A DNA stretch of 64,000 nucleotides, taken from positions 186,001 to 250,000 of the forward strand of contig JAFKHH010000011.1 of NCBI GenBank assembly GCA_017306865.1, in the 5' to 3' direction. The notes below the pieces were generated by a model. That model saw only the letters and a list, made by a program, of their open reading frames with translations. It made no database searches and was not told the origin of the DNA. Numbering within the stretch: the first letter of the stretch is position 1; each line of letters opens with the position of its first letter. Positions 44,795-53,891 of this stretch are shown piece by piece. The position numbers and the translations under genes were made by a program. Source of the DNA: Filimonas sp. (GTDB taxonomy: Bacteria > Bacteroidota > Bacteroidia > Chitinophagales > Chitinophagaceae).

Positions 44795-44925
44795 ATAATT
44801 TGAAAATGAAAGCAATTTGAAAATATGAAAACAGGTTTGTGCCTTTTTTCATTTTCAGATTGCTTTTTTGTATCCCGCTTTAGCGGAGCATTTCAGGTTA
44901 TTGAATTTTCAAATTTTCAAATTGC
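44795..44925. repeat. Inverted repeat inside the accB-accC operon
   Basis: aatttgaaaatgaaagcaat at the left (44799 on) faces attttcaaattttcaaattg at the right (44904 on), with catttt...gattgc and a cccgctttagcgga hairpin inside. It belongs to the AATTTGAAAATTTG family seen at 38.9 and 42.6 kb. It separates two genes that normally are transcribed together. Confidence 0.7.
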
Positions 44926-44929
44926 TTAA

Positions 44930-46270
44930 ATGTTAAAGAAAGTACTAATTGCCAATCGTGGTGAAATTGCGTTACGTGTAATACGTACGTGCAGAGAGAT
45001 GGGCATTAAAACAGTTGCAGTATATTCAACAGCAGATAAAGACAGCCTTCACGTAAAATTTGCAGATGAGGCCGTTTGCATCGGTAAACCCCAGAGTAGT
45101 GAATCTTATCTGAATATCCCTCACATTATGGCAGCAGCGGAAATTACCAATGCTGATTCTATTCACCCGGGTTACGGCTTCCTTGCAGAAAACGCACGTT
45201 TTGCGCAGATCTGTATGGACCACAATATCAAATTCATCGGGCCAACGCCGGAAATGATCACCTCTATGGGTGATAAAATGACGGCGAAAGAAACCATGAT
45301 CAAAGCAGGTGTACCTGTTATCCCAGGTAGCGAAGGTCTTTTACAAAGCGTAGAAGAGGCTAAGCACCTTGCTAAAAATGTGGTAGGCTATCCCGTTATA
45401 TTAAAAGCAACAGCCGGTGGTGGTGGTAAAGGTATGCGTGTAGTATGGGAAGAAAGTGAGCTGGAAAAAGCATATGACACTGCAAAAGCCGAAGCGCTTG
45501 CCTCCTTTAAAAATGATGGTATTTACATGGAGAAGTTCGTAGAAGAACCTCGCCATATAGAAATACAGATTGCAGGTGACCGTTACGGCACAGTATGTCA
45601 CCTGAGCGAGCGTGACTGTTCTATTCAGCGTCGTCACCAAAAGCTGGTAGAAGAATCGCCTTCTCCGTTTATGACACCGGAACTGCGCCAGAAGATGGGC
45701 GAAGCGGCTATTAAAGCTGCCTCAGCTATCAACTACGAGAGTGTTGGTACGATCGAGTTCCTGGTAGACAAACACCGCAATTTCTACTTCATGGAAATGA
45801 ACACACGTATCCAGGTAGAACACTGCGTAACGGAAGAGGTGATCAACTTTGACCTTATCAAAGAACAATTGAAAATAGCTATGGGTGAAAAAATTTCCGG
45901 CCGTAACTACGAGCCGCAAATGCACGCCATTGAATGCCGTATCAATGCGGAAGACCCATACAATGATTTCCGCCCATCTCCGGGCAGGATCACAGTATTG
46001 CACACACCTGGTGGCCATGGCGTACGTGTAGACAGCCATGTGTATGCAGGTTATGTAATTCCTCCGTATTACGATTCCATGATCGGTAAACTGATCACCA
46101 TTGCACGTACGCGTGACGAAGCGATCGATACAATGTATCGCGCACTGAGCGAATATGTGATCGAAGGTGTAAAAACAACTATTCCATTCCACCTGCAACT
46201 GATGCACAACGAAGACTTCCGTAAAGGCAACTTTACGACGAAGTTCTTAGAGACATTCAAGATGCAGTAG
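44930..46270 (+). CDS. accC: Biotin carboxylase subunit of acetyl-CoA carboxylase
   Basis: The 446-residue enzyme has the standard layout: [20 protein letters not shown] at the N-terminus, [12 protein letters not shown], the ATP-grasp glycine loop GGGGKGMR (163-170), and [17 protein letters not shown] with the catalytic Glu and Arg residues. It carboxylates the biotin on AccB using ATP and bicarbonate. Length and motifs are normal. It is terminated by a clear hairpin. Confidence 0.97.
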   Translation: MLKKVLIANRGEIALRVIRTCREMGIKTVAVYSTADKDSLHVKFADEAVCIGKPQSSESYLNIPHIMAAAEITNADSIHPGYGFLAENARFAQICMDHNIKFIGPTPEMITSMGDKMTAKETMIKAGVPVIPGSEGLLQSVEEAKHLAKNVVGYPVILKATAGGGGKGMRVVWEESELEKAYDTAKAEALASFKNDGIYMEKFVEEPRHIEIQIAGDRYGTVCHLSERDCSIQRRHQKLVEESPSPFMTPELRQKMGEAAIKAASAINYESVGTIEFLVDKHRNFYFMEMNTRIQVEHCVTEEVINFDLIKEQLKIAMGEKISGRNYEPQMHAIECRINAEDPYNDFRPSPGRITVLHTPGGHGVRVDSHVYAGYVIPPYYDSMIGKLITIARTRDEAIDTMYRALSEYVIEGVKTTIPFHLQLMHNEDFRKGNFTTKFLETFKMQ

Positions 46271-46782
46271 GCGGGTAAGTGTATAAAGTATATAGGGTAT
46301 ATAAAGTGGTCAGCTTTATATACCCTTTTTGTTTTTGGTGAAATAGGATGGATTGAGTGACTTTGATTAATTTTTAGTACTTATCTCCTCCTGGGTACGT
46401 TATTTTTTGCATTTTTAAGACAAGTGACGTATTATCGCAACCATCTTCGGGTTATTTACGTTTAATGATCAGTGAGAAAGTGAATATGGGGCTTAAACAG
46501 TAAGGGCGATGCCATAACCCATTTGGGAAGTGCCTGCTGCGCTATACGAGATGTTTTATAAACCAGGCACAGCTACTGATAAAGAAAGAAATGATATGGA
46601 TAGGATGTGAAATTCAGACAGTTGGGTATAGTCATAGGGCCAGCGTAGATGGGTTACAAACGATGTAAAAGGGAAGGGTTAAAGAAATAAAATCGGTGAA
46701 AAATAAATTTTAGGCGGCATGAAACGATTCGCATAGAAATGCTGTCAAAGTAAACATGTATTCAATCTTAAATATCCTAAAG
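46271..46782. other. Intergenic region before the lipoprotein gene
   Basis: The 512 bases begin with the accC terminator. The remaining 450 bases show no repeat family and no convincing ORF; a 30-codon open stretch (about 46517-46609) reads like a fragment of protein sequence but has no recognisable relative. Confidence 0.35.
46294..46336 (+). terminator. Terminator after accC
   Basis: agggtatataaag (46294-46306) pairs perfectly with ctttatataccct (46314-46326) around tggtcag, followed by a tract of T with one G. Confidence 0.88.
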
Positions 46783-47439
46783 ATGAAAAAGGTCATTTCA
46801 ATTTTAGGCGTTTTTTTGTTGCTAACTGCTTGTAGTAAGTCAAAAACTGAACCTGACGGACAAGATAGCCTGTTGCCGGAATATTCCGAAGAAGGGAGAA
46901 ATGTAGCAGGTGCCCTGGTAAACGACACTGCCTGGCGCGCGCAAATGTTGTTCTGTACGGGTTGTGGCAATACGGCCCCTTTCGATATTATTACAAGTAC
47001 CTCCGGCGACTCCACTGTTTTTTTATTTGCCGGGGAATACACGCCAAATTCTGTCAACTACGTTGATACATCAGCAGATAATCTTTCAATGGATTTCAGG
47101 TTTATGGTGAAAGGGCTAAAGATGGAAAAACAGGAAGACCTGTTGAAGCTGAATAACCAGACTTTTTTGCTGAACGGCGTTGATAGCTATGTATCACTTG
47201 CGGGGGCAAATCATATTCCCAGGGGAAAGGGTACAGGTACATTTATAGTAAAGAACGTATCTCTTGACAATTCTTTTGTTGCAGGTGATGGATCGCTTGG
47301 TAACCCTATACGTTACAGGTATATTGTGAGCGGCTACTTTAATTTCACTGTTACAGTAAACAACAAGGTTTATTCTATACAAGAAGGCCGGTATGATATG
47401 GCTGTAATGCTGGAGGATAATTTTTTCATCACACAATAG
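46783..47439 (+). CDS. Lipoprotein of unknown function
   Basis: The start at 46783 (MKKVISILGVFLLLTACSK) gives 218 residues with a clear lipoprotein signal (acyl Cys C17). The mature part begins with a Glu/Asp-rich stretch, contains a CTGCG motif (about residues 58-62) and is otherwise beta-rich, ending with NFTVTVNNKVYSIQEGRYDMAV. It has no recognised domain. It may be a ligand-binding envelope protein; its long upstream gap shows no obvious partner. Confidence 0.75.
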   Translation: MKKVISILGVFLLLTACSKSKTEPDGQDSLLPEYSEEGRNVAGALVNDTAWRAQMLFCTGCGNTAPFDIITSTSGDSTVFLFAGEYTPNSVNYVDTSADNLSMDFRFMVKGLKMEKQEDLLKLNNQTFLLNGVDSYVSLAGANHIPRGKGTGTFIVKNVSLDNSFVAGDGSLGNPIRYRYIVSGYFNFTVTVNNKVYSIQEGRYDMAVMLEDNFFITQ

Positions 47440-47458
47440 CTATTGCTACTATCAGTTC

Positions 47459-47495
47459 TATAGACCTATAAGGTTTATAAAATCGTATAGGTCTG
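47459..47495. repeat. Small inverted repeat, tagacctataagg
   Basis: agacctata (47461 on) and tataggtct (47486 on) are reverse complements across about 15 bases. The motif is related to the gacctgt/aggtctt hairpin groups at 37.4 and 53.8 kb. Confidence 0.5.
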
Positions 47496-47522
47496 CATAA
47501 AATATTGTTATCCGGGTAAAAA

Positions 47523-47561
47523 ATAAAAACGGCTATCATGTAGTATGATAGCCGTTTTTAT
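47523..47561. terminator. Two-way terminator between convergent genes
   Basis: ataaaaacggctatcat (47523-47539) pairs perfectly with atgatagccgtttttat (47545-47561) around gtagt, with T-runs on both strands. Confidence 0.92.
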
Positions 47562-47580
47562 TTTTTGTAGAATGACTAAC

Positions 47581-47961
47581 CTAGCGATTACCACCGCGTC
47601 TTCCACCTCCACCGCCCATGCGGCCTCTGTTTCTTTCCTGGAATGCTTCCAGCTTAGTGATTTCGTCGTCAGTTAATACACCTTTTAATTTTGCTTTGAT
47701 CTTATCCTGCAGATCTTTCATTTTTGTTTGTTTGTCAGCAGGTGTTGCAGATTGGTCTCTCATGATTTCCATGCGCTGAGGCATGAACTCTGCCTGTATG
47801 TCTGCTACTTTAGAAGCCTTGTCATCGCTGAATTGCAATGAATCTTTGTACTGTTGTTTCATCATTTCTTTCATACGCGCCATACGGTCTGCGTCTTGTG
47901 CGAAAGAATGAATGCTTATCAGCGAAAATGCGATAGCCAGACATGCAATAATTTTTTTCAT
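47581..47961 (-). CDS. Small periplasmic Spy/CpxP-like protein
   Basis: The 126-residue protein has a signal peptide ending near SFAQ (about 21). The mature part is helical, rich in Met, Lys, Asp and Gln, with LTDDEITKLEAFQERNRG near the end, and closes with a Gly/Arg-rich tail (GGGGGRRGG). The layout resembles periplasmic Spy/CpxP-type chaperones, which have LTxxQ motifs, although the match is only approximate. A similar protein is encoded just upstream at 48075-48434. Confidence 0.75.
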   Translation of the reverse strand: MKKIIACLAIAFSLISIHSFAQDADRMARMKEMMKQQYKDSLQFSDDKASKVADIQAEFMPQRMEIMRDQSATPADKQTKMKDLQDKIKAKLKGVLTDDEITKLEAFQERNRGRMGGGGGRRGGNR

Positions 47962-48074
47962 ATGAATTTTCTTTTATGAAGGAGAAAATAGGCAGGGCTT
48001 TTTCCTGCCTATTAAAGTTATCTATTATTGTTCCGATGTGCCGACTTTATTTTTGTCAAATTCGGCGAAGCGCT

Positions 48075-48434
48075 CTACTTTTTGGGCGAATTTCCCTTTT
48101 TATTTTTGTGCGCGGCTTGCCATTTTGCCTTTTGTTCATCGGTTAGTGTACCAGCAATATTTTTCTGGTTTGTTTCTCTTAACTCCTTCAGTTGTTTCTT
48201 TTTATCATCTTCAGATAATGAAGCATTGTTCTTAATAGCATCAGCTTTTGCTTTTGAATCTTTGTTGATAGACTTTATTTTATCCTGTTGATCTTGTGTC
48301 AGGTTTAAGTCTTTATACATCTCTTTCTTCTGATGTGCTTCATGTTTATTCTTTTTTACTACTGTAGAATCTTGTGCATTCACACCTACTGCAGCAAACA
48401 AAACGAAGGCGAGTAAAAATGATAATTTTTTCAT
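48075..48434 (-). CDS. Small periplasmic Spy/CpxP-like protein
   Basis: The 119-residue protein has a signal peptide (about 1-20, GVNAQ). It is strongly helical and Lys-rich and carries LTQDQQDKI (about 45-53) and LTDEQKAKWQ, the two LTxxQ-type motifs of the Spy/CpxP group. It lies 113 bases upstream of the similar gene at 47581-47961 and is read in the same direction; the two may form an envelope-stress or chaperone pair. Confidence 0.78.
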   Translation of the reverse strand: MKKLSFLLAFVLFAAVGVNAQDSTVVKKNKHEAHQKKEMYKDLNLTQDQQDKIKSINKDSKAKADAIKNNASLSEDDKKKQLKELRETNQKNIAGTLTDEQKAKWQAAHKNKKGNSPKK

Positions 48435-48687
48435 ACAATATTATTTTTTGAGGTTACATAGAAATAGATATAAACGAAGGCCAGTCGTTTAAAGACAGCG
48501 GGTGAATTTGGATTTTTTTAGCATTTAATCGTATGAACAATGGCTTTTTATCGGCGAATAGGAAAGATTAAAGATTTAAAATTTGAGATTTGAAATGTGT
48601 TGCTTTATAAGACTCTTGTATGTATAAAGAGAAAAGAGTTTGAAGAATTTGTAGGGCAAAAAATAAAGCTCTAAAACGTACAACCTC

Positions 48688-48725
48688 CTTTCCTTTCCGT
48701 TCGATTTATCGAACGGAAAGGAAAG
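48688..48725. repeat. Perfect 18-base-arm palindrome
   Basis: ctttcctttccgttcgat (48688-48705) and atcgaacggaaaggaaag (48708-48725) are exact reverse complements separated by two T. There is no T-run beyond either arm, so a simple terminator is unlikely. Confidence 0.75.
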
Positions 48726-48762
48726 AAATTAAAACATCTCAAATCTCAAATTGATAAAAAGA

Positions 48763-48790
48763 AAACCCCCGCTAATAATAGCGGGGGTTT
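48763..48790 (-). terminator. Terminator after glutamine synthetase
   Basis: aaacccccgcta (48763-48774) pairs perfectly with tagcgggggttt (48779-48790); on the minus strand TTTTCTTTTT follows. Confidence 0.9.
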
Positions 48791-48824
48791 ATTCTCATGT
48801 CAGTGGTTTGTTTTACAAACAATA

Positions 48825-51017
48825 TTATCGTAACAACAACATTTCTCTGTATTTAGGCAATGTCCAAAGATCATCGCTAACAAGGTGTTCCAGTTTATCT
48901 ACCTGGTAACGGATATCGTCAAAGAATGCAGCTTTTACCTGGCTTTCGTAAGCAATAGCTTTTGTACGAGTGTTCTCGATGTTGTTCGCTATTTTACGTG
49001 CTTCCACCAGTTCATGCACTTTTGTATAGATGATCTGAACGCGTTCAGAAATTTCTTTTACAATTGCAAGTTGAGCGGTATAAGCGCTATCAGCTAAACC
49101 GGCTGCTTTTAATGCCGCGATATTTGAAGCTACTTCCTGTTGATATTTCAATGCAGCAGGAATAATGTGGTTCAACGCGAGGTCGCCCATTACACGCGCT
49201 TCGATCTGTACTTTCTTGATGTATTTTTCCAGTTCTATTTCGTGGCGAGCTTCCAGTTCTGAGTGCGTATAAACATTGTTTGATTCAAACAGATGTTTTG
49301 CTTTATCAGTAACCATTGCATCCAGTGCTAAAGGCGTAGTGCGTACGTTAGGTAAGCCTCTGCGCTCAGCTTCGTGGTGCCATTCTTCACTATAGCCATC
49401 ACCTTCGAACAATACTTTTTTGCTATGCACAACATATTTCTGAATAACGTGCATGATAGCGATTTCTTTCTTGTCGCCTTTTTCGATCAAGCCATCAACT
49501 TCTTTCTTAAATGCTTTCAGCGTGTCAGCCATGATCGTATTCAATACAGTCATTGCGTTTGCGCAGTTAGCAGCGGAACCTACAGCACGGAACTCGAATT
49601 TGTTACCAGTGAACGCGAACGGAGATGTTCTGTTACGGTCAGTATTGTCTAATAACAATTCAGGAATGCTGCGGTGAAGATCTAATTTCAGAATAGCTTC
49701 ATCTTGTTCGTCGAATTTCTCACCAACGCGTGATTCGATATCGTTCAATACTTTAGCTAAGTATTGGCCAACGAATACGGAAATGATAGCTGGTGGCGCT
49801 TCGTTTGCACCCAGGCGGTGATCATTACCCGCAGAAGCAATTGCAGATCTCATCAGGTCAGAATAATCATGAACCGCTTTGATGATGTTAACAAAGAATG
49901 TTAAGAACATCAGGTTCGTCTTAGGCGTTTTGCCGGGAGCCAACAGGTTTACACCTGTATCTGTAGCCAGAGACCAGTTATTGTGTTTACCGCTACCGTT
50001 AATGCCAGCAAATGGTTTCTCGTGCAGTAATACTTTTAATTTATGACGTTTAGCCACGCGTGACATAGCGTCCATCAACATAGAGTTGTGGTCAACAGCA
50101 ATGTTCACTTCTTCAAAGATTGGCGCACACTCAAACTGAGCAGGCGCAACCTCATTGTGACGAGTACGTAAAGGAATACCTAACTTGTAACACTCAGCTT
50201 CGTAATCGCGCATGAACGCATATACTCTTTCCGGAATAGCACCGAAGTAGTGGTCTTCCAATTGCTGGCCTTTTGCAGGAGATGCACCAAATACAGTACG
50301 GCCGCACTGTACTAAGTCAGGACGTGCATTAGCCAATGCTTCGTCTATTACAAAATATTCCTGCTCCCAGCCTAAAGTAGCAGTTACTTTAGTTACATTC
50401 TTGTCGAAGTAGTTACAAACCTCAACAGCAGATTTATTCAATGCTTCCAATGCTTTCAGCAACGGAGCTTTATAGTCAAGAGATTCACCAGTATAAGAGA
50501 TGAAGATAGTAGGAATGCAAAGTGTTTTGCCTTGTCCTATTTCAATAATGAAAGCAGGAGAGTTAGGGTCCCATGCAGTATAGCCACGCGCTTCGAATGT
50601 AGCACGCAGGCCACCATTAGGGAAAGAAGAGGCATCAGGCTCCTGTTGGATCAAAGCTGCGCCGTCAAATTCTTCTATTGCAGTTCCGTCACCCTTTAAT
50701 GTAAAGAAAGAGTCATGCTTCTCAGCAGTAGTACCAGTCAGCGGCTGGAACCAGTGTGTGTAGTGCGTTACACCTTTGCTTTCAGCCCAGGCGCGAATAC
50801 CATTAGCTATTTGATTAGCAACAGCACGATCTATTTTCTTGCTGCCTTTAATACTAGCGTTTAAGCTTTTGTAAGCTTCGTCGCTCAGAAATTCTCTGGC
50901 TGTTTTTAACGTGAATACGTTACTGCCAAAAATGGCTGTGATCTTAGAAGGGCCGGTAACTTCAACCTCTTTTGTTTCACTAGTGAGGTCGTTGATCGCC
51001 TGGAATCTTAATGACAT
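48825..51017 (-). CDS. glnN: Glutamine synthetase type III
   Basis: The 730-residue protein has the long GSIII form found in Bacteroidota and some cyanobacteria. Landmarks are YTHWFQPLTG near the N-terminus, GWEQEYFVID with catalytic Glu residues, NEVAPAQFECAP, HEKPFAGINGSGKHNNWSL and NRTSPFAFTGNKFEFRAVGS. It combines ammonia and glutamate using ATP. The gene has its own terminator and a 393-base divergent gap to purL. Confidence 0.97.
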   Translation of the reverse strand: MSLRFQAINDLTSETKEVEVTGPSKITAIFGSNVFTLKTAREFLSDEAYKSLNASIKGSKKIDRAVANQIANGIRAWAESKGVTHYTHWFQPLTGTTAEKHDSFFTLKGDGTAIEEFDGAALIQQEPDASSFPNGGLRATFEARGYTAWDPNSPAFIIEIGQGKTLCIPTIFISYTGESLDYKAPLLKALEALNKSAVEVCNYFDKNVTKVTATLGWEQEYFVIDEALANARPDLVQCGRTVFGASPAKGQQLEDHYFGAIPERVYAFMRDYEAECYKLGIPLRTRHNEVAPAQFECAPIFEEVNIAVDHNSMLMDAMSRVAKRHKLKVLLHEKPFAGINGSGKHNNWSLATDTGVNLLAPGKTPKTNLMFLTFFVNIIKAVHDYSDLMRSAIASAGNDHRLGANEAPPAIISVFVGQYLAKVLNDIESRVGEKFDEQDEAILKLDLHRSIPELLLDNTDRNRTSPFAFTGNKFEFRAVGSAANCANAMTVLNTIMADTLKAFKKEVDGLIEKGDKKEIAIMHVIQKYVVHSKKVLFEGDGYSEEWHHEAERRGLPNVRTTPLALDAMVTDKAKHLFESNNVYTHSELEARHEIELEKYIKKVQIEARVMGDLALNHIIPAALKYQQEVASNIAALKAAGLADSAYTAQLAIVKEISERVQIIYTKVHELVEARKIANNIENTRTKAIAYESQVKAAFFDDIRYQVDKLEHLVSDDLWTLPKYREMLLLR

Positions 51018-51410
51018 AGTGATTTTAATTTTTTTGCGTGACTAAACAAAAGCAATTCAGAAAGGATTTTCTCAATAGGTTGTAAAAATCATAAAAAAAT
51101 CATTCAAAACAATAGAAATTTTATATTATTTATGCGTATGAATGTTAGTTTCATGGATAAAGTGTGCAAAAAGTAAATATTAAAATTTTCGTAATTCGTT
51201 TTCGCATAAGTTGTTGCCAATATAGCTGAGATAAAGAAAAATTTCAATGCTTTCAGGAGTTTCAGTGTTTCATAAAAGAAACAGTATAAGCCGGTAAAAA
51301 TGAAACTTTGAAGCAATTGAAACAACGAAACCTGTATTTGCTTCTCGGAACTCTCATGGTTTTGGCGTAGTTTCGCGCCGTCTTTCAACATCTCAATATT
51401 CAATCATACA
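51018..51410. repeat. Divergent intergenic region with inverted repeat
   Basis: The 393 bases between glnN and purL contain imperfect inverted arms of gtttcagtgtttcataaaag and gaaactttgaagcaattgaa text (51243-51345), the same family as near 44.1 kb. Both promoters should lie here; TAGTTTCG (about 51369-51376) is a weak -7 candidate for purL. Confidence 0.5.
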
Positions 51411-53618
51411 ATGGAGATAACCGTTAAAACCGCTGAGGAACTTCGCCTCACTGCTGAAGAATTTGAATTAATTAAGCAAAAGCTGGGACGCACGCCGAAT
51501 TTTACTGAGTTATGCACGTTTAGCGCCATGTGGAGCGAACACTGCAGTTATAAGAACTCAATTAAATGGCTAAAAACATTGCCTAGGGAAGGTGGTCGTA
51601 TGCTGGTAGCTGCGGGTGAGGAAAATGCAGGTTTGATGGATATGGGCAATGGCTTTGGTGTTGTATTCAAGATAGAAAGCCACAACCATCCTAGTGCGAT
51701 AGAACCATTCCAGGGCGCTGCAACAGGTGTGGGCGGTATCCAGCGTGACATTTTCACGATGGGCGCAAGACCTATTGCGTCATTGAATAGCTTACGTTTT
51801 GGCAAACTGGAAGATAAAAAAACACAACGCCTACTTGGTGGTGTAGTACATGGTATTGGCCACTATGGCAACTGCTTTGGTGTACCTACTGTTGCGGGCG
51901 AGGTTTATTTTGAAGAGTGTTATCACACCAACCCATTGGTAAACGCGATGAGCGTAGGTATCGTAAAGGTTGGTAAAACAATATCTGCAACTGCAGAAGG
52001 AGAGGGCAATCCGGTATTTTTTGTAGGTAGTGCAACGGGTAAAGATGGTATTGGCGGTGCGTCATTCGCATCTGCAAACATCACAGAAGAAAGTACAGAA
52101 GAGTTACCTGCTGTACAAGTAGGTGATCCTTTCCAGGAAAAGAAATTATTGGAAGCTTGCCTTGAAGTAATAGAAACAGGCGCAGTAGTAGGTATGCAGG
52201 ATATGGGCGCAGCCGGTATCATTTGCTCTACTGCAGAGATGAGCGCAAAAGGTGGCGTAGGCATGCGTATAGACCTGGATAAAGTACCTACACGCCAGAA
52301 AAACATGAAAGCATGGGAATTGTTGCTGAGTGAAAGCCAGGAACGCATGCTGATGGTGGTAGAGAAAGGTAAAGAAGCAGCTGTACTGAAAGTATTTGAG
52401 AAATGGGACTTGTCTTGCAGTGAGATTGGTGAAGTGACAACTGATGGCAGACTGAAGTTCTATATGCACGGCGAATTGGAAGCTGACTTGCCTGCTGAAG
52501 AGTTAGTATTAGGCGGCGGCGCACCGCAATATACAAGAGAGTACACAGAACCTGCTTACCTGGAAAAAGTAAAAGCATTTTCTATAGACAGCGTTGCAGA
52601 TATAACTGATCTGAAAGCAACGACTGAGCGATTAATACAAATACCAAACATTGCCAGCAAACGTTGGGTAGCCGTACAGTACGACAGCACAGTAGGCGCT
52701 GCTAACGCAAGTACAAACGCACCAAGCGATGCTGCTATTGTATTGGCGCACGGCACAGGTAAGGCTTTGGCTATGACGGTGGATTGTAACAGCCGTTATG
52801 TATATGCTGATCCTTATGTGGGTGGTATGATTGCTGTGGCAGAAGCTGCACGTAACGTAGTAGTAAGCGGTGGCGAACCTTTAGGTGTTACCAACTGCCT
52901 GAACTTCGGTAATCCGTACAATCCTGAAGTGTACTACCAGTTTGTAAAAGCAGTAACGGGTATGGGCGATGCATGTCGCAAATTCAATACACCTGTAACT
53001 GGCGGTAACGTTAGCTTCTACAACCAGAACCCTGACGGGCCGGTGTATCCTACACCAACCATTGGTATGGTAGGCGTACTGGACGATATTGCTACACAAA
53101 CAACGCTGGATTATAAAGAAGCAGGCAATGAGATCTTACTCGTAGGCCAGCAGCAAAATGATATTGCATCATCTGAATACCTGCATAAGCTGAAGGGTGT
53201 AGAGTTTTCTCCGGCGCCGCATTTCGACCTGGATGAAGAATTTGCTATCCAGAAATTTATTGCGTCTGCAATTAAAGAAAAGCTGGTAAGCAGCGCGCAT
53301 GATACTGCAGAAGGTGGCTTGATCGTTTCTTTGTTAGAAAAAGGGTTCAACCGCAATCTTGGATTTGATGTAAAAGCAGATACTGATCTGCGTACAGATG
53401 CTTACTGGTTAGGTGAAGCACAAAGCCGCGTAGTTGTTAGCTGTACAAAACAACAGGCTGAAGCGCTTAAAAAGAAAGCTGCTGCAAGCAATATCCCTGT
53501 TACTGTATTGGGCACTGTTACCACAGGCGCCATTAAAGTAAACGGAGAAGATTGGGGTACGATCGATAGCTGGAAAAATAAATATGATACAGCGATTGAG
53601 AAGATCATCAATAAGTAA
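51411..53618 (+). CDS. purL: Phosphoribosylformylglycinamidine synthase, small-type PurL
   Basis: The 735-residue protein is the short PurL that works with separate PurS and PurQ, unlike the 1200-1300-residue fused form common in other Bacteroidota and enterobacteria. It has TFSAMWSEHCSYKNS with H44, the ATP-binding IESHNHPSAIEPFQGA region, two AIRS-like ATP domains and TGGNVSFYNQNP. It converts FGAR to FGAM in purine synthesis. Neither purS nor purQ is adjacent. A two-hairpin terminator follows. Confidence 0.96.
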   Translation: MEITVKTAEELRLTAEEFELIKQKLGRTPNFTELCTFSAMWSEHCSYKNSIKWLKTLPREGGRMLVAAGEENAGLMDMGNGFGVVFKIESHNHPSAIEPFQGAATGVGGIQRDIFTMGARPIASLNSLRFGKLEDKKTQRLLGGVVHGIGHYGNCFGVPTVAGEVYFEECYHTNPLVNAMSVGIVKVGKTISATAEGEGNPVFFVGSATGKDGIGGASFASANITEESTEELPAVQVGDPFQEKKLLEACLEVIETGAVVGMQDMGAAGIICSTAEMSAKGGVGMRIDLDKVPTRQKNMKAWELLLSESQERMLMVVEKGKEAAVLKVFEKWDLSCSEIGEVTTDGRLKFYMHGELEADLPAEELVLGGGAPQYTREYTEPAYLEKVKAFSIDSVADITDLKATTERLIQIPNIASKRWVAVQYDSTVGAANASTNAPSDAAIVLAHGTGKALAMTVDCNSRYVYADPYVGGMIAVAEAARNVVVSGGEPLGVTNCLNFGNPYNPEVYYQFVKAVTGMGDACRKFNTPVTGGNVSFYNQNPDGPVYPTPTIGMVGVLDDIATQTTLDYKEAGNEILLVGQQQNDIASSEYLHKLKGVEFSPAPHFDLDEEFAIQKFIASAIKEKLVSSAHDTAEGGLIVSLLEKGFNRNLGFDVKADTDLRTDAYWLGEAQSRVVVSCTKQQAEALKKKAAASNIPVTVLGTVTTGAIKVNGEDWGTIDSWKNKYDTAIEKIINK

Positions 53619-53703
53619 ATTGTGAGTGGTCCGTTGTGAGGAGTGAATGGTCAATGGTGAAAATTTCATAGTTCATCATTAATAATAAATAGTTGTTATA
53701 ATA

Positions 53704-53740
53704 AAAACGGCTGACATCTTTGATAGGTGTCAGCCGTTTT
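53704..53740 (+). terminator. Terminator after purL
   Basis: aaaacggctgaca (53704-53716) pairs with tgtcagccgtttt (53728-53740), followed by T-rich sequence. It lies after caccactcac-type repeat text (53612-53675). Confidence 0.85.
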
Positions 53741-53775
53741 ACTGTTCACCATTAATTCGCTGCGGCGAAGACGCT

Positions 53776-53810
53776 AAACCTGACAGGTCTTTAAGACCTG
53801 TCAGGTTTTT
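53776..53810 (+). terminator. Second hairpin after purL, aaacctgacaggtct repeat
   Basis: aaacctgacaggtct (53776-53790) pairs perfectly with agacctgtcaggttt (53794-53808) around tta, and a T-run follows. The same hairpin sequence is, from memory, abundant in many Bacteroidota genomes. Confidence 0.8.
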
Positions 53811-53891
53811 GCAAATAACTATAAACCTAACGAACAGCTTTTTCCTCAATCCGCACACCTTCCACCTCACACCTTTTCTTATCTTTACCGC

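Larger units (their letters stand above)
48435..48824. other. Intergenic region with hairpins
   Basis: The 390 bases hold the promoter area of the Spy-like gene, ATTTGAAATTTGAGATTT-family arms (48562-48600 and 48735-48752), a large palindrome (48688-48725) and the glutamine synthetase terminator. No ORF is supported. Confidence 0.5.

Noticed and set aside
46517-46609. A 30-codon open stretch after a stop that reads like a piece of protein (WEVPAALYEMFYKPGTA)
   Set aside because: It is too short, has no start codon or ribosome site of note and no recognised relative; it may be chance.
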